Assembly (NCBI GenBank): GCA_002452745.1
Contig: DKFC01000014.1
Coordinates: forward strand, 136,604 to 200,603
Direction of reading: 5' to 3'
DNA from: Firmicutes bacterium UBA6806
GTDB taxonomy: Bacteria; Bacillota; Clostridia; Peptostreptococcales; Acidaminobacteraceae
Length of the DNA: 64,000 nt
In this document: positions 26,691-35,713 of the stretch, in pieces
How positions within the stretch are numbered: position 1 is the stretch's first letter
Layout: each line of letters opens with the position of its first letter
Notes under the pieces: model-generated
What the model saw: the letters and a program-made list of their open reading frames with translations, nothing else
Databases searched by the model: none
Told to the model about the DNA's origin: nothing
Made by a program: the position numbers and the translations under genes

Positions 26691-28205
26691 ATGAATCTAT
26701 CAAATTTTAAAGTAGAAAAATTGATTCAGGAAGATTCATTTCAACGTTTTTCTACGGGAACTCTCGACGAAGGTTCCGATGAGATAAATTTGATTTCAAT
26801 CAAAAATCCTACCAGCATTCTCACTTCCACAAGACATTTGATTTCAGACCATCTATTCAACGTCATCACAGTCTTTGAAGATCAGAATGAACTCCACATC
26901 GCCTTGAGAAAGCCAGTGGGCATTTCTCTCGAGTCGTATTTGGAAGCTGAATCTCGCGAGTACGATCAGCGAATCAGTCTGGGGCTAGGGCTGCTAAAGG
27001 CAATTTATAAATACGATACGTTTTCAAATGCCATTAAATATCAACTTTTGGCAGATGAACAGCTAATTATAGATGAAGATGTGGTCTGCTTTAGAGAACT
27101 CATTGATTACACCACAATTACACATCACAGTTTTAAGGATATTCTCTTTAGGCTGGGGCGTTTACTTGAAAAAATCATTGCTCCTGAAACAGAAACACAT
27201 CAGCAGTTTGTTGATAATTTACTCATCGGCAATCACCACTACTATAACTTGAGCGATATCCTAAAGGATTACAAGGATATTTTTATCTATGAAAAACCTG
27301 AATCTATTTCAAAAGTAACCAGGGAGTACAACATCGTCCTCACTGAAACCTCAACGATCTCCGGTTCAGCTGATATGAACAGCAAATTTGAAGAAATGAA
27401 TGTGGTTTCGGCGTCTGATGAGACGCCTCAAAACTACGCTGATTTTGCAAAGGAAAATCTCCAGTCTCAATTGTCAGCACTTCAAAGTGAAGCCGAAATC
27501 AAACCGGACATCAAACTGGAAACACCAAAGGAAAATACGAATCAAACGGTTTCAAACTCATTTGATACCCTTGCCTCTGACGAAGACCCATTCTCGGAAA
27601 GTGAAGTACTTCGAAGTGAACTCTCCAAGCTCCTCTTTGATGAACCTGTTCACTTTTCAGAAACGTCGCGGCTTCCAAACATAGACGATATGGATGCTAC
27701 TTTTGCAGAAGTTAGAAAAGCGCACCTCAACACGCAAACCGTGAAACATACGGCAAAGCTCCCTACATGGACTGAGGAAGAAGAACGCGAGGCCACTGTG
27801 GATCTCGATGCCCTGTTCGATGAAGAAGACGACGATCTTCCTCCAAACGGACTAAAAAAAATACTATTCCCAGTTTTGACCACCGCCTTTATCATACTGG
27901 TTTTATTCTTTGCTGGAAGGGCAATTTTTGGGCATAGCGATGAATTAAAGGCCAGTTTCAAAATTGACACACTCGATGACAATCGGGTAGCTTTTGTGAA
28001 CACAAGCCCTGATCTGAAAAATCTCAAAGTCTGTGAATGGACTGTGTACTATGACAGCCAACTCATTGAAACCTATGAATCTGAGAATTTCTACCCCATC
28101 TTTGATACCGACGGAAAATACGACGTTGTTTTAAGGGTACAGGATAAAGATGGCAACTGGAGCAAAGAGTTCAAGGAAGAGTATGTTTACTCTTCTGGAC
28201 AATGA
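26691..28205 (+). CDS. Membrane protein with cytoplasmic acidic region and extracytoplasmic PKD-like domain
   Basis: 504-aa bitopic protein of unknown function. Residues 1-205 form a globular cytoplasmic part that looks distantly like a protein-kinase lobe pair without catalytic motifs (no HRD or DFG visible). Residues ~210-395 are acidic and low-complexity, ending in a cluster with many Asp and Glu. One membrane span follows (about 388-410). The C-terminal ~90 residues are PKD-like (aromatic Trp in strand, FDTDGKYDVVLRVQDKDGNW). The pseudokinase-TM-outside layout recalls EssB/YukC of type VII secretion, but no secretion genes are nearby, so I do not propose that function. Monocistronic with its own promoter and terminator. 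Confidence 0.6.
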   Translation: MNLSNFKVEKLIQEDSFQRFSTGTLDEGSDEINLISIKNPTSILTSTRHLISDHLFNVITVFEDQNELHIALRKPVGISLESYLEAESREYDQRISLGLGLLKAIYKYDTFSNAIKYQLLADEQLIIDEDVVCFRELIDYTTITHHSFKDILFRLGRLLEKIIAPETETHQQFVDNLLIGNHHYYNLSDILKDYKDIFIYEKPESISKVTREYNIVLTETSTISGSADMNSKFEEMNVVSASDETPQNYADFAKENLQSQLSALQSEAEIKPDIKLETPKENTNQTVSNSFDTLASDEDPFSESEVLRSELSKLLFDEPVHFSETSRLPNIDDMDATFAEVRKAHLNTQTVKHTAKLPTWTEEEEREATVDLDALFDEEDDDLPPNGLKKILFPVLTTAFIILVLFFAGRAIFGHSDELKASFKIDTLDDNRVAFVNTSPDLKNLKVCEWTVYYDSQLIETYESENFYPIFDTDGKYDVVLRVQDKDGNWSKEFKEEYVYSSGQ

Positions 28206-28234
28206 TGATAAAATGTTATCGGCTACGATAATGG

Positions 28235-28259
28235 AGAGCGTAATCTTACGCTCTTTTTC
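28235..28259 (+). terminator. Rho-independent terminator
   Basis: Stem AGAGCGTA / TACGCTCT with a 4-nt loop (28235-28254), followed by TTTTTCC. It lies 30 nt downstream of the PKD-domain protein stop. Confidence 0.85.
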
Positions 28260-28356
28260 CATGTATTATGTCAAATCAACACCCAAGTATTTGCAAGGTT
28301 TATGACTTTAAATTGAAACACTAAAATAAATAGAGAGAACAAAAGAGGTTATTGAA

Positions 28357-29085
28357 ATGAAGAAAAGTTTATCGGGCACATTGAGAAAAACGGTGGAAAC
28401 ATATGGTCTCATACAGGAAGGCGATCGTGTGGCAGTGGGACTTTCCGGCGGAAAGGACAGCATGGCACTCCTGCTCTTGCTCAAACGATATCAACGCTAC
28501 AGTCCTTTTAAGTTTCATCTGGAAGCCATTACTGTGGACATGGGATTTAACAATTTTAATCTAGAGGCTGCCAAACAATTTTGTGCAAATTTAGACGTTC
28601 CCTACACCATCACTCAAACCGACATCGCCAAAGTCGTCTTTGAAATTCGCGATGAGAAAAATCCATGTGCCCTATGTGCCAACATGAGACGTGGTGCGCT
28701 TGCACAGACCATGAATGAGAGAAATCTAAACCTTCTGGCTCTAGGTCATCATGCTGACGACGCACTGACCACCATGTTTCTCAACATGCTCTATACGGGA
28801 AAAATCAACACGCTTGAATACAAATCCTATCTATCAAGAGCAGATATTCACGTCATAAGACCTCTCCTTGACGCTGCGGAATCACAGGTCATCGGCACAG
28901 TGGAATCAGAGAGAATTCCAGTTCTCAAAAGCCCTTGTCCCATGGACAAGCACACTAAACGAGAAGACGTGGCTCTCATGCTCAAACAACTCTACAAAGA
29001 AGTTCCAAACAGCAGAAAAAACCTGCTGACTGCCATGAGAAACGAAGATAAATGCAATTTATTTGCGATTAGGCCCATCAAATAG
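28357..29085 (+). CDS. ttcA: TtcA-family tRNA 2-thiocytidine biosynthesis protein
   Basis: ATP-dependent tRNA sulfurtransferase of the PP-loop superfamily; TtcA thiolates C32 of some tRNAs. The PP-loop SGGKDSMALL lies at about residues 29-38. The CxxC pair of the Fe-S site is in PCALCANMRRG at about 107-117, with a further Cys in KSPCPMD at about 192-198. GHHADDALTTMFLNM at about 131-145 is the conserved second block. 242 aa is the usual Firmicutes length. A true C32 target is inferred from the family. Monocistronic, followed by a strong terminator. Confidence 0.85.
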   Translation: MKKSLSGTLRKTVETYGLIQEGDRVAVGLSGGKDSMALLLLLKRYQRYSPFKFHLEAITVDMGFNNFNLEAAKQFCANLDVPYTITQTDIAKVVFEIRDEKNPCALCANMRRGALAQTMNERNLNLLALGHHADDALTTMFLNMLYTGKINTLEYKSYLSRADIHVIRPLLDAAESQVIGTVESERIPVLKSPCPMDKHTKREDVALMLKQLYKEVPNSRKNLLTAMRNEDKCNLFAIRPIK

Positions 29086-29099
29086 AATTTAAACTATTT

Positions 29100-29136
29100 A
29101 AAGGGGGAACTGCCACCGAAGCAGTTCCCCCTTTTT
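29100..29136. terminator. Strong bidirectional terminator between ttcA and the kinase operon
   Basis: 14-bp GC-rich stem AAAGGGGGAACTGC / GCAGTTCCCCCTTT with a 7-nt loop, followed by T5 on the + strand and preceded by an A run that gives T3 on the minus strand. It closes the + strand ttcA gene and the nine-gene reverse operon. Confidence 0.9.
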
Positions 29137-29160
29137 AGTCTCTTTTTTTATACCTCTAAT

Positions 29161-30033
29161 TTACACTTCTGATTTATACGGAATGGCCTGCATCGCCCCT
29201 TGTCTTGAAACCGCAATACTTGCCGCCAGACTCGCCCTCTCCAGAGAGGTTTTTATGGACTCTCCCATAAGTGCAGATGCTAAGAAATACCCTGTAAATG
29301 TATCCCCTGCGCCAGTGGTGTCCACCACCTCCGTCTGTATGGCTTCTTGACTGACCCTTTGCATTGAATCTGCATAAATAGAACCTTTATGTCCCAAAGT
29401 CAATACGATTTTCAGGTCAGAATTGCTGCTCAACAGCGACTCCAAAATTTCATCTGTCTCTGACTTCCCAGTCAGTTGATAGCCTTCAACTTCGTTTAGG
29501 ATAAGCCAAGATATCTTTTCAAGCGGAATTTGTTTAAGAGCCTCTGAAACAGGCGAAGGGTTGAGCACCACCTGAATTCCTCTGCTATGAGCTCTATCTA
29601 CAATATAGGCCAGTTCGTTGACTTCATTTTGGAGAATGAGAACATCTTCTGCATCAAGCGAAGCCAAGAATCGGTCAATGAGCTCGTGTGTCAGCATCTT
29701 GTTTGTCCCACCATAGAGTACAATTGAGTTTTCACCAGCCATATCCACTTGAATAATCGCATGCCCACTAGGTGCATCGGCAACCTCAATCAAAGAAGTC
29801 CCAATCAGTTCCGCTTTAAAGGCCTCTAAAATCAGATGTTGATGTTCCTTGCCAATGATGCACGCATGCTCTGGCGGGAGCCCCGCTCTTGCAAGTGCAA
29901 CTGATTGATTCAGCCCTTTCCCTCCCAAGTTCACAATTCTCTCATCAGCTGACAATGTCTCACCGGGGGTTGCCAAATGCGGCACTCTGTAGACATAGTC
30001 AAGGTTGACTGACCCTATATTCATGACTTTCAT
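29161..30033 (-). CDS. PfkB-family carbohydrate kinase (ribokinase-like)
   Basis: Last gene of the nine-gene reverse operon. The 290-aa sugar/nucleoside kinase shows the two PfkB signatures: NLGGKGLNQSVALARAG at about residues 34-50 and DTTGAGDTFTGYF at about 236-248, with the catalytic Asp in GAGD. The first block (GGKGLNQ) is closest to ribokinase. The likely product is a sugar 5-phosphate released by the two upstream ADP-ribosylglycohydrolase-family enzymes, possibly ribose-5-phosphate; this is context-based inference. RBS AGAGGAG. It lies 46 nt downstream of the 327-aa hydrolase gene. Confidence 0.88.
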   Translation of the reverse strand: MKVMNIGSVNLDYVYRVPHLATPGETLSADERIVNLGGKGLNQSVALARAGLPPEHACIIGKEHQHLILEAFKAELIGTSLIEVADAPSGHAIIQVDMAGENSIVLYGGTNKMLTHELIDRFLASLDAEDVLILQNEVNELAYIVDRAHSRGIQVVLNPSPVSEALKQIPLEKISWLILNEVEGYQLTGKSETDEILESLLSSNSDLKIVLTLGHKGSIYADSMQRVSQEAIQTEVVDTTGAGDTFTGYFLASALMGESIKTSLERASLAASIAVSRQGAMQAIPYKSEV

Positions 30034-30079
30034 ACTGTATTCTCCTCTATGCTTCTATCCACTTGTAACCGTCATCTCA

Positions 30080-31063
30080 TCACTTGATTAAATCCGCAAG
30101 AGACGCTCCAATTTCCATTAAGTCCAATCCCTTTGTAAAATTCAGGCAAGTTCCCGATGGGAATCGAGTCTTTTCCACCCAGTGTTCAGGAATGCCCTCT
30201 ACGCCGTACTTAGCACCGAGAATTGCCCCTGCAACAGCTCCAATTGTATCCGCATCTCTTGCAAAGTTACCTGCCAAAATAACGCCTGTCTTAAAATCCT
30301 TATGCGCCATTTTCAGACATGCAAACGCCGCTGGAATTGCCTCGGCAGTTGTTGCCCATGCACTGGTTCTCAGGGCATCGTGAAGCGGCATCCAAGCATC
30401 TATAATCGACTCAGCGTTTTCGACAATTTCAAATGCCGCCATCATATTGGCGTATAGCCAAGAGTCTTTTGGGATAACTGCCAAAGCCGCTTCTATAATT
30501 TCATCCATCGTCCCATCTACCATGGCAACGGCAACAGCTGCGGCAACGGCTTGCGCCCCCCAGATTCCATCTGAATAATGACTGATAGAGGCATCTATCT
30601 CTGCCATTTCAGCTGCTTTGTCAGGTGCACCTGCACAGATAATACCCACTGGCGCAATGCGCATAGCCGATCCATCACTCATGTGAAAAGTGCTGTATTT
30701 ACCTGATTCAGGCGGTCTAATTCCCCTTCTCAGGTTGTTTGCCGCTGAAACTTCACTTGCGCCTCCGCGTTTGAACTCATCCTGAACCACCACGTCTTCA
30801 AACCAAGCCTTCACCACATCTTCTGTGGTCAAGTTGCCACCGCAGCCGATGAGCGTTTTAGCTGTTAAAAGTGCAAATTCTGTATCGTCCGTACTCCAGC
30901 TAGCCCCTTGATTAAAGTCTGTTGTGATGCCATAGTTTTCACGATTACTCTGCATCCTAGACGCATCGCCAAACGAATCGCCAATGGCTAGACCGCAAAT
31001 ACATCCAATTGCTTTGCGCTTTGCAAGTTCTCTGTTTTTTATGATTTCTTCTCTTGTGATCAT
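30080..31063 (-). CDS. ADP-ribosylglycohydrolase-family protein (short form)
   Basis: 327-aa enzyme of the DraG/ARH fold. The binuclear Mg site residues are present: WSTDDTEFALL at about residues 55-65, SHYSDGIWGAQA at about 155-166, and RDADTIGAVAGAILGA at about 267-282, with the DxDT pair that binds metal. GDSFGDASRM at about 28-37 is the N-terminal conserved block. Family members cleave N- or O-glycosidic bonds to ADP-ribose or related ribosides; the substrate here is unknown. Start at 31063, because GGAG is 6 nt upstream and the ATG at 31075 abuts an RBS. Followed by the kinase gene and preceded by a second, larger family member 27 nt away, so the two probably act on related substrates. 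Confidence 0.9.
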   Translation of the reverse strand: MITREEIIKNRELAKRKAIGCICGLAIGDSFGDASRMQSNRENYGITTDFNQGASWSTDDTEFALLTAKTLIGCGGNLTTEDVVKAWFEDVVVQDEFKRGGASEVSAANNLRRGIRPPESGKYSTFHMSDGSAMRIAPVGIICAGAPDKAAEMAEIDASISHYSDGIWGAQAVAAAVAVAMVDGTMDEIIEAALAVIPKDSWLYANMMAAFEIVENAESIIDAWMPLHDALRTSAWATTAEAIPAAFACLKMAHKDFKTGVILAGNFARDADTIGAVAGAILGAKYGVEGIPEHWVEKTRFPSGTCLNFTKGLDLMEIGASLADLIK

Positions 31064-31090
31064 ATTCTTCTCCATTCTCCTAAAAAATGA

Positions 31091-33190
31091 TTACGCCAAA
31101 ACCGTCACTTCCATATTTCCAAAGCCACATCGTCCCATGTCGTACATGGCATATCCTATCATGCCATATTCCAGAGTTCCATCTTCGCATTCAAGTTCCA
31201 AGACATCGTCTATAGTCAATTTCAGCTGACTTCCCTCAGCAGTAAAATTCAGTTTATAGGTTTCACCATATTTCCAGTTATAGGCCTTTGTCATCAATGG
31301 CCTCAAACCGCCGTCATTTATCAAGATTGCAATACCGCCTTGATACAGCCCTGCATAGTAACCGCGCTGTGCGCCCTGTACTCTGAGCGAAATCAAATGC
31401 GACTTGCCAGTGTATGGTGTCACGCTACCCAAGACGTTTGCATCTTTTACAAAGTAGTTTCCAGTCATGGCTTCGGCATGTTCTAGGCACATGGCTTCCA
31501 TCTTATCACCTTCAATACTCCATGCTCCGTGATTGTGTGAAAACGGCGTTACCGATGCCAATTCATAGGCTTGTTTTCTCATGTCTATCTTGTACTTGGC
31601 TTTTCCCTTGATGGAAAATTCATCTATATAAAGACAGCCAAAATCCTTATTTTTTGCAGGTGAGTTGGCTTCAAATAAGAGTCCCACTTCATCAATCATT
31701 GCACCATCTAACTCTGGGATTTCAAACTTAATCTCTCGCCATCCCTCGCCTTTTAGCACATGCCCCCCAATCAAAAGCTCTTCTTTGGTAAACGTGTCTC
31801 TCACATACGGATTCACAATAACCGTCTCTCCACCAAACTGTTCTAAGTTCACCATCATGGAAACCTCTTGCCCCGAATAGGCCGTTGGCGAAAATACCGG
31901 CATGTATCGCTCATCATCAAAATCGGCCCTTCTATAAAAGGGTTTATAATAAATTTTGGACTTTTGCCCTCTGGACATCCTGTCAAATAGAACTTGAAGT
32001 GATCCGCTTCCCTTGTATGCCCTATCTGTGGAGTGGCTGACTTTACAAAAAGTTGGATTAGAGGTTCTAAAATTATGAGTCGAACCCGGAAGTTCAAAAT
32101 CAAAATAGACTTCACCCTCTCTGTAGCTTTGCTCTAAAGACTCAGGGGCAGTTTCGCCTGCAAGCAAATAGCCAAGTATTGCAATTTCTTTTGCATAAGT
32201 TGGCACATCCAAAATATTGAGATATCCTGAAATACCAGAGAGGACAACACTGTCATTAATCGGCTCTCTGTAATGTCTCCCAAGACCTTCAATTCCATGT
32301 GCCACACCCATTACTGTGCCAACATTCCCAGCGTTACAGTCCGTATCCCAGCCACACATGGTTGCAATTTCAACGGTTCTATTGAAATTCTGCCCATACA
32401 GCATAGAGAGGACACAGACACCTGCGTTTGGAATAATGTGACAGACTCCCGTGTATTTATCGTATCCCCAATTGTCTTGAAGATATTTGAGACACGCCTT
32501 ATAGTCATTAGGATTTTTTTCATAAAAAGAAAGTACAGCTCGAACCACTTCCGAGTAGGTGCACTCAGAAGGTATTTGATTCAATCCCGCTTCAATTATT
32601 TCTATTACATCGCTGGTCTCGAATGCCTTGGCAATACAGGCCGCCAAAAACCTAGCACCATAAATACCGTTGAAATCATGTGAAACACTTGCCGCCGCCT
32701 CTGCATACGCTGCGGCTTTCTGTGGATTGCCTGGATAGATAAGGCCCCATGTGTCTATGAATATCTGACCGCCTATCTGCTCTGCCATAATGAGACCATT
32801 GACATCCGCCGATCCTGATTCAGGTGCTTTAATGCCATTTTTTAGATTTAAATAAGCCGTGTGCTCTGTGCTGACGCCATAACCACCCCACCAGAACATG
32901 CCAATTCCCTCACGGGTGTAGTTCAACCATGCATCGGCCACTGCTTCTGCTGTGAGAGGCTCTTTGACGCCATGATCCTTTAAAGCCCTGAGAAAGTAAA
33001 CCGGTCCGTTGACATCATCATCCGCTGCAAAATTCTTAAACGGTTTCACATAGTCCGTTATATCTCCATAAAAACGTTCAATGCGTTCACTGGTCCATGC
33101 TGTGGGTTCAACTGGAGCACCTAGCCTTATGCCTATATTCATGCCCAAAAATCCTGCATAGACTTTTTCCAAGTAATTATTCGGGATCAT
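31091..33190 (-). CDS. ADP-ribosylglycohydrolase-family protein with C-terminal beta-rich domains (long form)
   Basis: 699 aa, twice the size of a plain ADP-ribosylglycohydrolase. Residues ~1-355 are the hydrolase with its metal-site motifs: AADDDVNGPVYF at about 54-65, SHDFNGIYGARFLAA at about 168-182, and GWDTDCNAGNVGTVMG at about 279-294. Residues ~365-699 are beta-rich and resemble carbohydrate-binding/galactose-binding modules (many aromatic and Gly residues, TSNPTFCKVSH, then a concanavalin-like end). No signal peptide, so it is probably cytoplasmic and acts on an imported molecule. RBS GACGAGGTG. A GC-rich hairpin separates it from the solute-binding-protein gene. Confidence 0.87.
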   Translation of the reverse strand: MIPNNYLEKVYAGFLGMNIGIRLGAPVEPTAWTSERIERFYGDITDYVKPFKNFAADDDVNGPVYFLRALKDHGVKEPLTAEAVADAWLNYTREGIGMFWWGGYGVSTEHTAYLNLKNGIKAPESGSADVNGLIMAEQIGGQIFIDTWGLIYPGNPQKAAAYAEAAASVSHDFNGIYGARFLAACIAKAFETSDVIEIIEAGLNQIPSECTYSEVVRAVLSFYEKNPNDYKACLKYLQDNWGYDKYTGVCHIIPNAGVCVLSMLYGQNFNRTVEIATMCGWDTDCNAGNVGTVMGVAHGIEGLGRHYREPINDSVVLSGISGYLNILDVPTYAKEIAILGYLLAGETAPESLEQSYREGEVYFDFELPGSTHNFRTSNPTFCKVSHSTDRAYKGSGSLQVLFDRMSRGQKSKIYYKPFYRRADFDDERYMPVFSPTAYSGQEVSMMVNLEQFGGETVIVNPYVRDTFTKEELLIGGHVLKGEGWREIKFEIPELDGAMIDEVGLLFEANSPAKNKDFGCLYIDEFSIKGKAKYKIDMRKQAYELASVTPFSHNHGAWSIEGDKMEAMCLEHAEAMTGNYFVKDANVLGSVTPYTGKSHLISLRVQGAQRGYYAGLYQGGIAILINDGGLRPLMTKAYNWKYGETYKLNFTAEGSQLKLTIDDVLELECEDGTLEYGMIGYAMYDMGRCGFGNMEVTVLA

Positions 33191-33225
33191 TTTTCACCTC
33201 GTCCTCTGCCTTTCAGTTCTTATTC

Positions 33226-33262
33226 AGAATCCCTCCCCTAAATTGTTGCGGGGAGGGATTCT
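33226..33262 (-). promoter_or_regulatory. Intercistronic GC-rich stem-loop after the solute-binding-protein gene
   Basis: 13-bp perfect stem AGAATCCCTCCCC / GGGGAGGGATTCT (33226-33238 with 33250-33262, 11-nt loop) between the solute-binding protein and the large hydrolase genes. No T run follows on the minus strand, so it is more likely an mRNA-stabilising or partial-termination element that raises expression of the binding protein over the enzymes, as is common in sugar-import operons. Confidence 0.7.
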
Positions 33263-33272
33263 ACAAGGGGTA

Positions 33273-34790
33273 TTACTTCAATTGTTCTGTTAAATATTCG
33301 CTGATTTCATCTCCACCAGCTGCATTCCATCTTTCGACAAATTCATCAAACGTGTCTATGCTCTTTACACCTCTAATGATATCGGTAGCGTATTCTGTGT
33401 AGAGATTATCCATTGCATCTTTGAGCGGCAATAAGTCGTTTGGAAGTACGACGTTAATATCACCATAATAATAAGTCGATGCAGCTTCTAAAGAGTCAAT
33501 TGCTGGTTTTGTGAGAACATCTCCTTCTACATTTGTGAGATCAAGTCCGTTCATAGTCGGCCAGAATTTTGCCCACCATTCAGGGAATTTTTCAGTTAAC
33601 TTGTACTTGCCATTATCGTCTGTATAGTGAACATCTTTAAGTCCCAGTTTGTCTAAAACCCTGCCTTGTGGTCCAGCCATATAGTCTAGAACTGCCCATG
33701 CCGCGTCTTTTACTTCTGAATCTGCATTGATGGCAAACCCTCTTGATTCCTTAGTGACATCAATTGACTGATAAGCTTGCGAAATGCCCTTTGCTGGTGG
33801 CAAGACCACGAGTTCAGTCTCTTCACCATTTGTTTGAATCATCTTATTGTTATAGACATTGACAACATCGCCAGCAGTTCCTGCCACAAATGCAGCTTTG
33901 CCTTCGTAAAATGCCTGCTCCATAGTATCCCACTGTTTAGTGACATAGTCTGGATCTAAAAGGCCCTCTTGATAAAGTCTCGCATAATAAGCCAATTTTT
34001 GTTTTTCAAAATCAGTTGCCTTTGAATAAACCAATTTTCCATCGACATTGACAATCGTTGTGGTGACGCCAAACGCATGATTGAAAACACTGTCGAGTTT
34101 TAAGATGCCGCCATCTGTTGTAATCGGATATTCAGCAAGCCCTTTGTCTTTAATTTCTTTGAACATCGCATAGTAGTTTTCTGGTGTTGGGTCTGCCAAA
34201 AGCGCATCCTTTGAATCCAATGCGTTGAATATATCGCTTCTCATCACTGGAATTTGAACCCTTGCAGGTGCAAGCCAGAGAAGATATGGATAGTTTTTAA
34301 TCTTTTCAAATTGATGCCCTTCCATAATGTTCTTAACATTTGTGGAATTTTCAATGTAAGCAGTCAGATCCACCAGCATGTCCTCTTGTGCAATCGGCAA
34401 GTCGCCACCTTGGAAGTAGATGATATCAGGTGTAATCTGTCCTGTTCTAAAAGCAATTGGAACGACATCGGCATATTTGCCCGCTGGCGCTTCAAGCACT
34501 TCTAAATCAATATAATTGCCTTCTAGTGCCATGCCCTGTTCGATTGCTTCCACTAAAAGCTGTACGTTTTCTTCTGTGGGAATGACATCCTTGCAGAGAA
34601 ACGTAACGTGAACTGGGGCATCAGGTGATCCAATACCTGTTGTCTCCGCAGTGGCATCAGTTGGTGTAGACGCATTTTCGGCATTCTCCCCTGCCGCTGG
34701 TGTATCACTTCCAGAATTCGAGTTTCCACAACCCACTAAAGCTGTTGAAAGCAATACCAAAACCATGAAAATACTGAGTAATTTCTTCAT
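33273..34790 (-). CDS. Extracellular solute-binding lipoprotein of a CUT1 ABC importer
   Basis: 505-aa ligand-binding lipoprotein. The signal peptide MKKLLSIFMVLVLLSTALVGC ends in the lipobox LVGC, followed by an Ala/Thr/Gly/Asn linker. The mature protein is of the family 1 / LplA-like type (about residues 55-505). Two permeases lie directly upstream, giving the gene order permease-permease-binding protein usual for complex-carbohydrate import. Ligand unknown; the operon suggests a glycoside or ribosylated compound. No ATPase is encoded here, so a shared MsmX/MsmK-type ATPase elsewhere would energise it. Confidence 0.9.
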   Translation of the reverse strand: MKKLLSIFMVLVLLSTALVGCGNSNSGSDTPAAGENAENASTPTDATAETTGIGSPDAPVHVTFLCKDVIPTEENVQLLVEAIEQGMALEGNYIDLEVLEAPAGKYADVVPIAFRTGQITPDIIYFQGGDLPIAQEDMLVDLTAYIENSTNVKNIMEGHQFEKIKNYPYLLWLAPARVQIPVMRSDIFNALDSKDALLADPTPENYYAMFKEIKDKGLAEYPITTDGGILKLDSVFNHAFGVTTTIVNVDGKLVYSKATDFEKQKLAYYARLYQEGLLDPDYVTKQWDTMEQAFYEGKAAFVAGTAGDVVNVYNNKMIQTNGEETELVVLPPAKGISQAYQSIDVTKESRGFAINADSEVKDAAWAVLDYMAGPQGRVLDKLGLKDVHYTDDNGKYKLTEKFPEWWAKFWPTMNGLDLTNVEGDVLTKPAIDSLEAASTYYYGDINVVLPNDLLPLKDAMDNLYTEYATDIIRGVKSIDTFDEFVERWNAAGGDEISEYLTEQLK

Positions 34791-34825
34791 TCTATACTCC
34801 TCCTTAAATTTTGAATACGCAGTTT

Positions 34826-35713
34826 TTATTCTTTAACGCCGCCGCCCATGACATCTTTTGCATAGTATTTCAAGACGATGGGATACAGCAATAGAACTGG
34901 AATGATAGCTACAATAATCGTAGCGCCTTTTAACGCAGTATAGTCAATTCTTGCCAAATCGTTGTAATTAAAGAGATTCTGCTGCCCCACGATGGATGTC
35001 GTATCCCCTAGCACGACAAATTGCCTGAGAACCACTTGAAACAGCGTATCTTTTGCCTTGATGAGATAGATGCTGGCCTTAAAATACTCATTCCATCTCA
35101 GTACTGCATAAAACATTGTAATGGTTGCTATTCCAGCTTTGGAAAGCGGGAAGACTATGGAGAACATCATTCTGAAATGGCTGGCACCATCCAGCGTTGC
35201 CGCCTCAAAAATGGACTCGGGGATATTCTCAAAATATCGCATCATGATAATCAGATAATAGACGTTTACTGCTGAGACCAAAATGACAGACCATTTACTC
35301 CCCATGAGTCCCAATTTGGTAACCACCAAATACTCGGGAACAAGCCCTGGTTCAAATAGCATCATGAAAATTAAAAATACCATAATCAATTTTTTGAACA
35401 CCAGATTCGGCCTTGTCAAGACATAGGCAGCCGACGTGGTGAGCATGATGTTGATGAACGTTCCGATGACAGTTACAAAGATGGAATTCCACAGTGCCTG
35501 CATCAGAGCGGGATGATTCAGGACAATTTTGTAATTGATTAAGTCAAAGTCCTTTGGGAATATGGCCAGTCCGCCCATTGTTGGAGAAACCTCTGGACTT
35601 GACAGCGACCTCGCTAGAATATTTAAAAGCGGAACAATCATAGTCAGCGTAATAGCACCAAGCAAAGTCATCAAAATGACTTGACCAATTGTTATCTTTT
35701 TAAATCGCTTCAA
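34826..35713 (-). CDS. CUT1 ABC importer permease (LplC/MalG-like)
   Basis: 295-aa inner-membrane permease with six predicted spans. The ATPase-contacting EAA loop is clear: EAATLDGASHFRMMFSIVFP at about residues 165-184. It is read directly after the other permease. The first codon is TTG, immediately after the upstream TAG, with AAGGGGG 9 nt in front. Function: translocates the substrate delivered by the binding protein together with the sister permease. Confidence 0.9.
   Translation of the reverse strand: MKRFKKITIGQVILMTLLGAITLTMIVPLLNILARSLSSPEVSPTMGGLAIFPKDFDLINYKIVLNHPALMQALWNSIFVTVIGTFINIMLTTSAAYVLTRPNLVFKKLIMVFLIFMMLFEPGLVPEYLVVTKLGLMGSKWSVILVSAVNVYYLIIMMRYFENIPESIFEAATLDGASHFRMMFSIVFPLSKAGIATITMFYAVLRWNEYFKASIYLIKAKDTLFQVVLRQFVVLGDTTSIVGQQNLFNYNDLARIDYTALKGATIIVAIIPVLLLYPIVLKYYAKDVMGGGVKE

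Noticed and set aside
26691..28205. Type VII secretion EssB/YukC protein
   Set aside because: Topology is similar but no ESX-type ATPase or WXG proteins are nearby and the outside domain is PKD-like.
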